Source of the DNA: Actinomycetes bacterium | Lineage (GTDB): Bacteria > Actinomycetota > Actinomycetes > Actinomycetales > Microbacteriaceae | Direction: 5' to 3' | Length of the DNA: 15,163 nt | Assembly: GCA_023457615.1 (NCBI GenBank) | Contig: JAEWKY010000198.1 | Span: 1-15,163, forward strand | Shown here: piece after piece, positions 14,209 through 15,163 of the stretch | How positions within the stretch are numbered: position 1 is the stretch's first letter | How the letters are laid out: every line of letters begins with the position of its first letter | The notes under the pieces: generated by a model | Database searches by the model: none | What the model was told of the DNA's origin: nothing | The model's input: the letters and a program-made list of their open reading frames with translations, nothing else | Program-made: the position numbers and the translations under genes

Positions 14209-14214
14209 AGCCTA
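14209..14214 (-). promoter_or_regulatory. Putative -10 element (TAGGCT) for the photolyase gene
   Basis: On the minus strand TAGGCT ends 6 nt before GTG 14202, the same spacing as at four other genes in the window, and no Shine-Dalgarno is present. A -35 is not evident. Confidence 0.4.
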
Positions 14215-14323
14215 GGGACGACGGTCGGCCGGGGCGTGGTCTTGACGCCGCCGTCGCAGAACGTCGCGGGCGGACGGAGCACGGTGCCACTCAGCCGACG
14301 AGAGAGCGGCCGGTTAACGGATT

Positions 14324-14357
14324 GAAGGCCGGCCGCAGAGGCGAGCGGCCGGCCTTC
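14324..14357. terminator. Perfect 13-bp inverted repeat, likely terminator of the MFS gene
   Basis: GAAGGCCGGCCGC (14324-14336) and GCGGCCGGCCTTC (14345-14357) form a perfect 13-bp stem with an 8-nt loop. It lies about 115 nt after the MFS stop and before the photolyase promoter, both on the minus strand. On that strand the hairpin is followed by a modestly T-rich stretch. Termination of the exporter transcript is the simplest role. Confidence 0.55.
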
Positions 14358-14434
14358 TCCCTTGCACCAAGAGTGTCCTGCAATCACATTCCGCGTCCTC
14401 CGCCACAGCAAACGGTGGGCGCTGGAATGAATGT

Positions 14435-14478
14435 ATAACGGATCGGTAACGCCGTCTAGTTACCGGAACGTTATTTTT
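14435..14478 (+). repeat. Imperfect inverted repeat plus T-run in a low-GC patch
   Basis: ATAACGGATCGGTAAC (about 14435-14450) and GTTACCGGAACGTTAT (14459-14474) pair at 13 of 16 positions, with CGGTAAC/GTTACCG perfect, around an 8-nt loop. On the plus strand the stem runs into a T-rich stretch (14471-14478), the form of an intrinsic terminator. However, no plus-strand gene precedes it, and the repeat overlaps the TAA stop of the leftward MFS gene. It may be an operator or a terminator for antisense transcription. Confidence 0.5.
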
Positions 14479-15163
14479 CTGAGAGTCCGCTTCGAGCCGT
14501 GCGCACGGGGCTCGCGAGCGCGACCACGGCCGCGACCGCGAAGATCGCGACGACGATCCAGAGCGACGGGATCGTGCCGAGCACGGCGGCGAGCGCCCCG
14601 CCGAGAAGGGCGCCGAGCGCCCCCGCCGAGCGGTTGACGGCACGGCCCGTCGCGTTGACCCTGCCGAGCAGCTCGTCCGGCGCGGCCTGCTGCCGGTAGC
14701 TCATCTCGTTCGCGTTCTCGGCCCCTGCGGCGACGCCGCCCGCCGCGAGCGCGACGAAGAGCACCGCGGTGCCGGTCGCTCCGCCGACCACGGGCACGAG
14801 GGCGACCCCGGTCCAGGCCAACGGGTAGACGACGCGGGCACCCGCGATGACCGCGCCCTCGCCGAACCGCGTGCCGAGGCGCTCGGCGACCGTGGCCCCC
14901 ACCAGGGTCGCCGCGCCGACGGCCGAGACGAGCAGCCCGAAGAGCAGGGCCCCGAGCTCGAGCGTGCGCAGCGCGAAGAGCGCGAGGATGGTGAGCGAGG
15001 CGGCGTTCGCGAGGAACCAGACGTGCGTCGAGACGGCGAGCGGCGCGAGCACGGGATGCCGGTACGTCGCGCGCAGCCCCGCACGGAGGTCGGCCCGCAC
15101 GTGCCCGCGCCGGCGCGAGGCCGGCTCGTCGCCGCGGGGGCTGCCGGCGAGCCCCGCGTCGCC
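14471..15163 (-). CDS. MFS transporter, C-terminal half (5' end outside the window)
   Basis: The frame is open from the window edge to TAA at 14471-14473 and gives 230 residues. It starts in a hydrophilic, Arg-rich segment that looks like the central loop of an MFS protein. An RADLRAGLRATYRHPVLAPLA stretch, split across loop and helix, is typical of the MFS_3/EntS-like exporter group. About six hydrophobic helices follow (for example STHVWFLANAASLTILALFAL and TAVLFVALAAGGVAAGA), and between them SYRQQAAPDELLGRVNATGRAVN is the loop motif of that group. It is probably a proton-coupled drug or siderophore-type exporter in the inner membrane; the substrate cannot be read. The GTG at 15100 is internal, not the true start. 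Confidence 0.85.
   Translation of the reverse strand, partial: GDAGLAGSPRGDEPASRRRGHVRADLRAGLRATYRHPVLAPLAVSTHVWFLANAASLTILALFALRTLELGALLFGLLVSAVGAATLVGATVAERLGTRFGEGAVIAGARVVYPLAWTGVALVPVVGGATGTAVLFVALAAGGVAAGAENANEMSYRQQAAPDELLGRVNATGRAVNRSAGALGALLGGALAAVLGTIPSLWIVVAIFAVAAVVALASPVRTARSGLSEK

Overview
This is a very GC-rich window in which about 95% of third codon positions are G or C. It has dense genes, many GTG starts and frequent 4-base stop/start overlaps. The gene content and these features suggest a high-GC actinobacterium, most likely of the Microbacteriaceae (inference; there is no rRNA in the window to confirm it). I see no tRNA, CRISPR array, IS element or phage gene.

Layout. (1) 1-153: the tail of an unrecognised gene. 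(2) 185-388: a small acidic protein. (3) 468-2693: a two-gene operon of an RsbQ-type alpha/beta hydrolase followed by a PAS-GAF-GGDEF diguanylate cyclase. In Bacillus, RsbQ acts through the PAS domain of the phosphatase RsbP; here the PAS domain is attached to a c-di-GMP synthase instead. (4) 2728-10177: two divergent three-gene operons around a 98-bp control region. The leftward operon encodes a ferritin-like protein with a degraded metal site, a fatty acyl-CoA reductase fused to a HAD phosphatase, and a second ferritin-like protein with a complete diiron ligand set. The rightward operon encodes a short-chain dehydrogenase, a PlsC-type acyltransferase and an alkyl-DHAP synthase (AgpS). (5) 10299-10742, leftward: a small secreted acidic protein whose stop codon lies in a 15-bp tandem array. 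(6) 11002-12815: psuG-psuK, pseudouridine breakdown. (7) 12862-14202, leftward: a CPD photolyase. (8) 14471-15163, leftward: the C-terminal half of an MFS exporter cut by the window edge.

Main idea. The six divergent genes cover the steps of the peroxisome-type ether-lipid pathway: DHAP acylation, fatty alcohol formation, acyl-to-alkyl exchange and ketone reduction. They also include a phosphatase domain and a candidate diiron oxidase/desaturase. No CarF/TMEM189-type desaturase is present, so the ferritin-like pair is a candidate for making the vinyl ether of plasmalogens, or for another lipid oxidation. The AgpS and acyl-CoA reductase calls rest on family motifs; the pathway as a whole is inference.

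Regulation. Five genes (185, 468, 6790, 11002, and 14202 on the minus strand) lack a Shine-Dalgarno sequence and have a TANNNT hexamer 6-8 nt before the start codon, which fits leaderless transcripts. Internal operon genes have clear Shine-Dalgarno sequences or stop/start overlaps.
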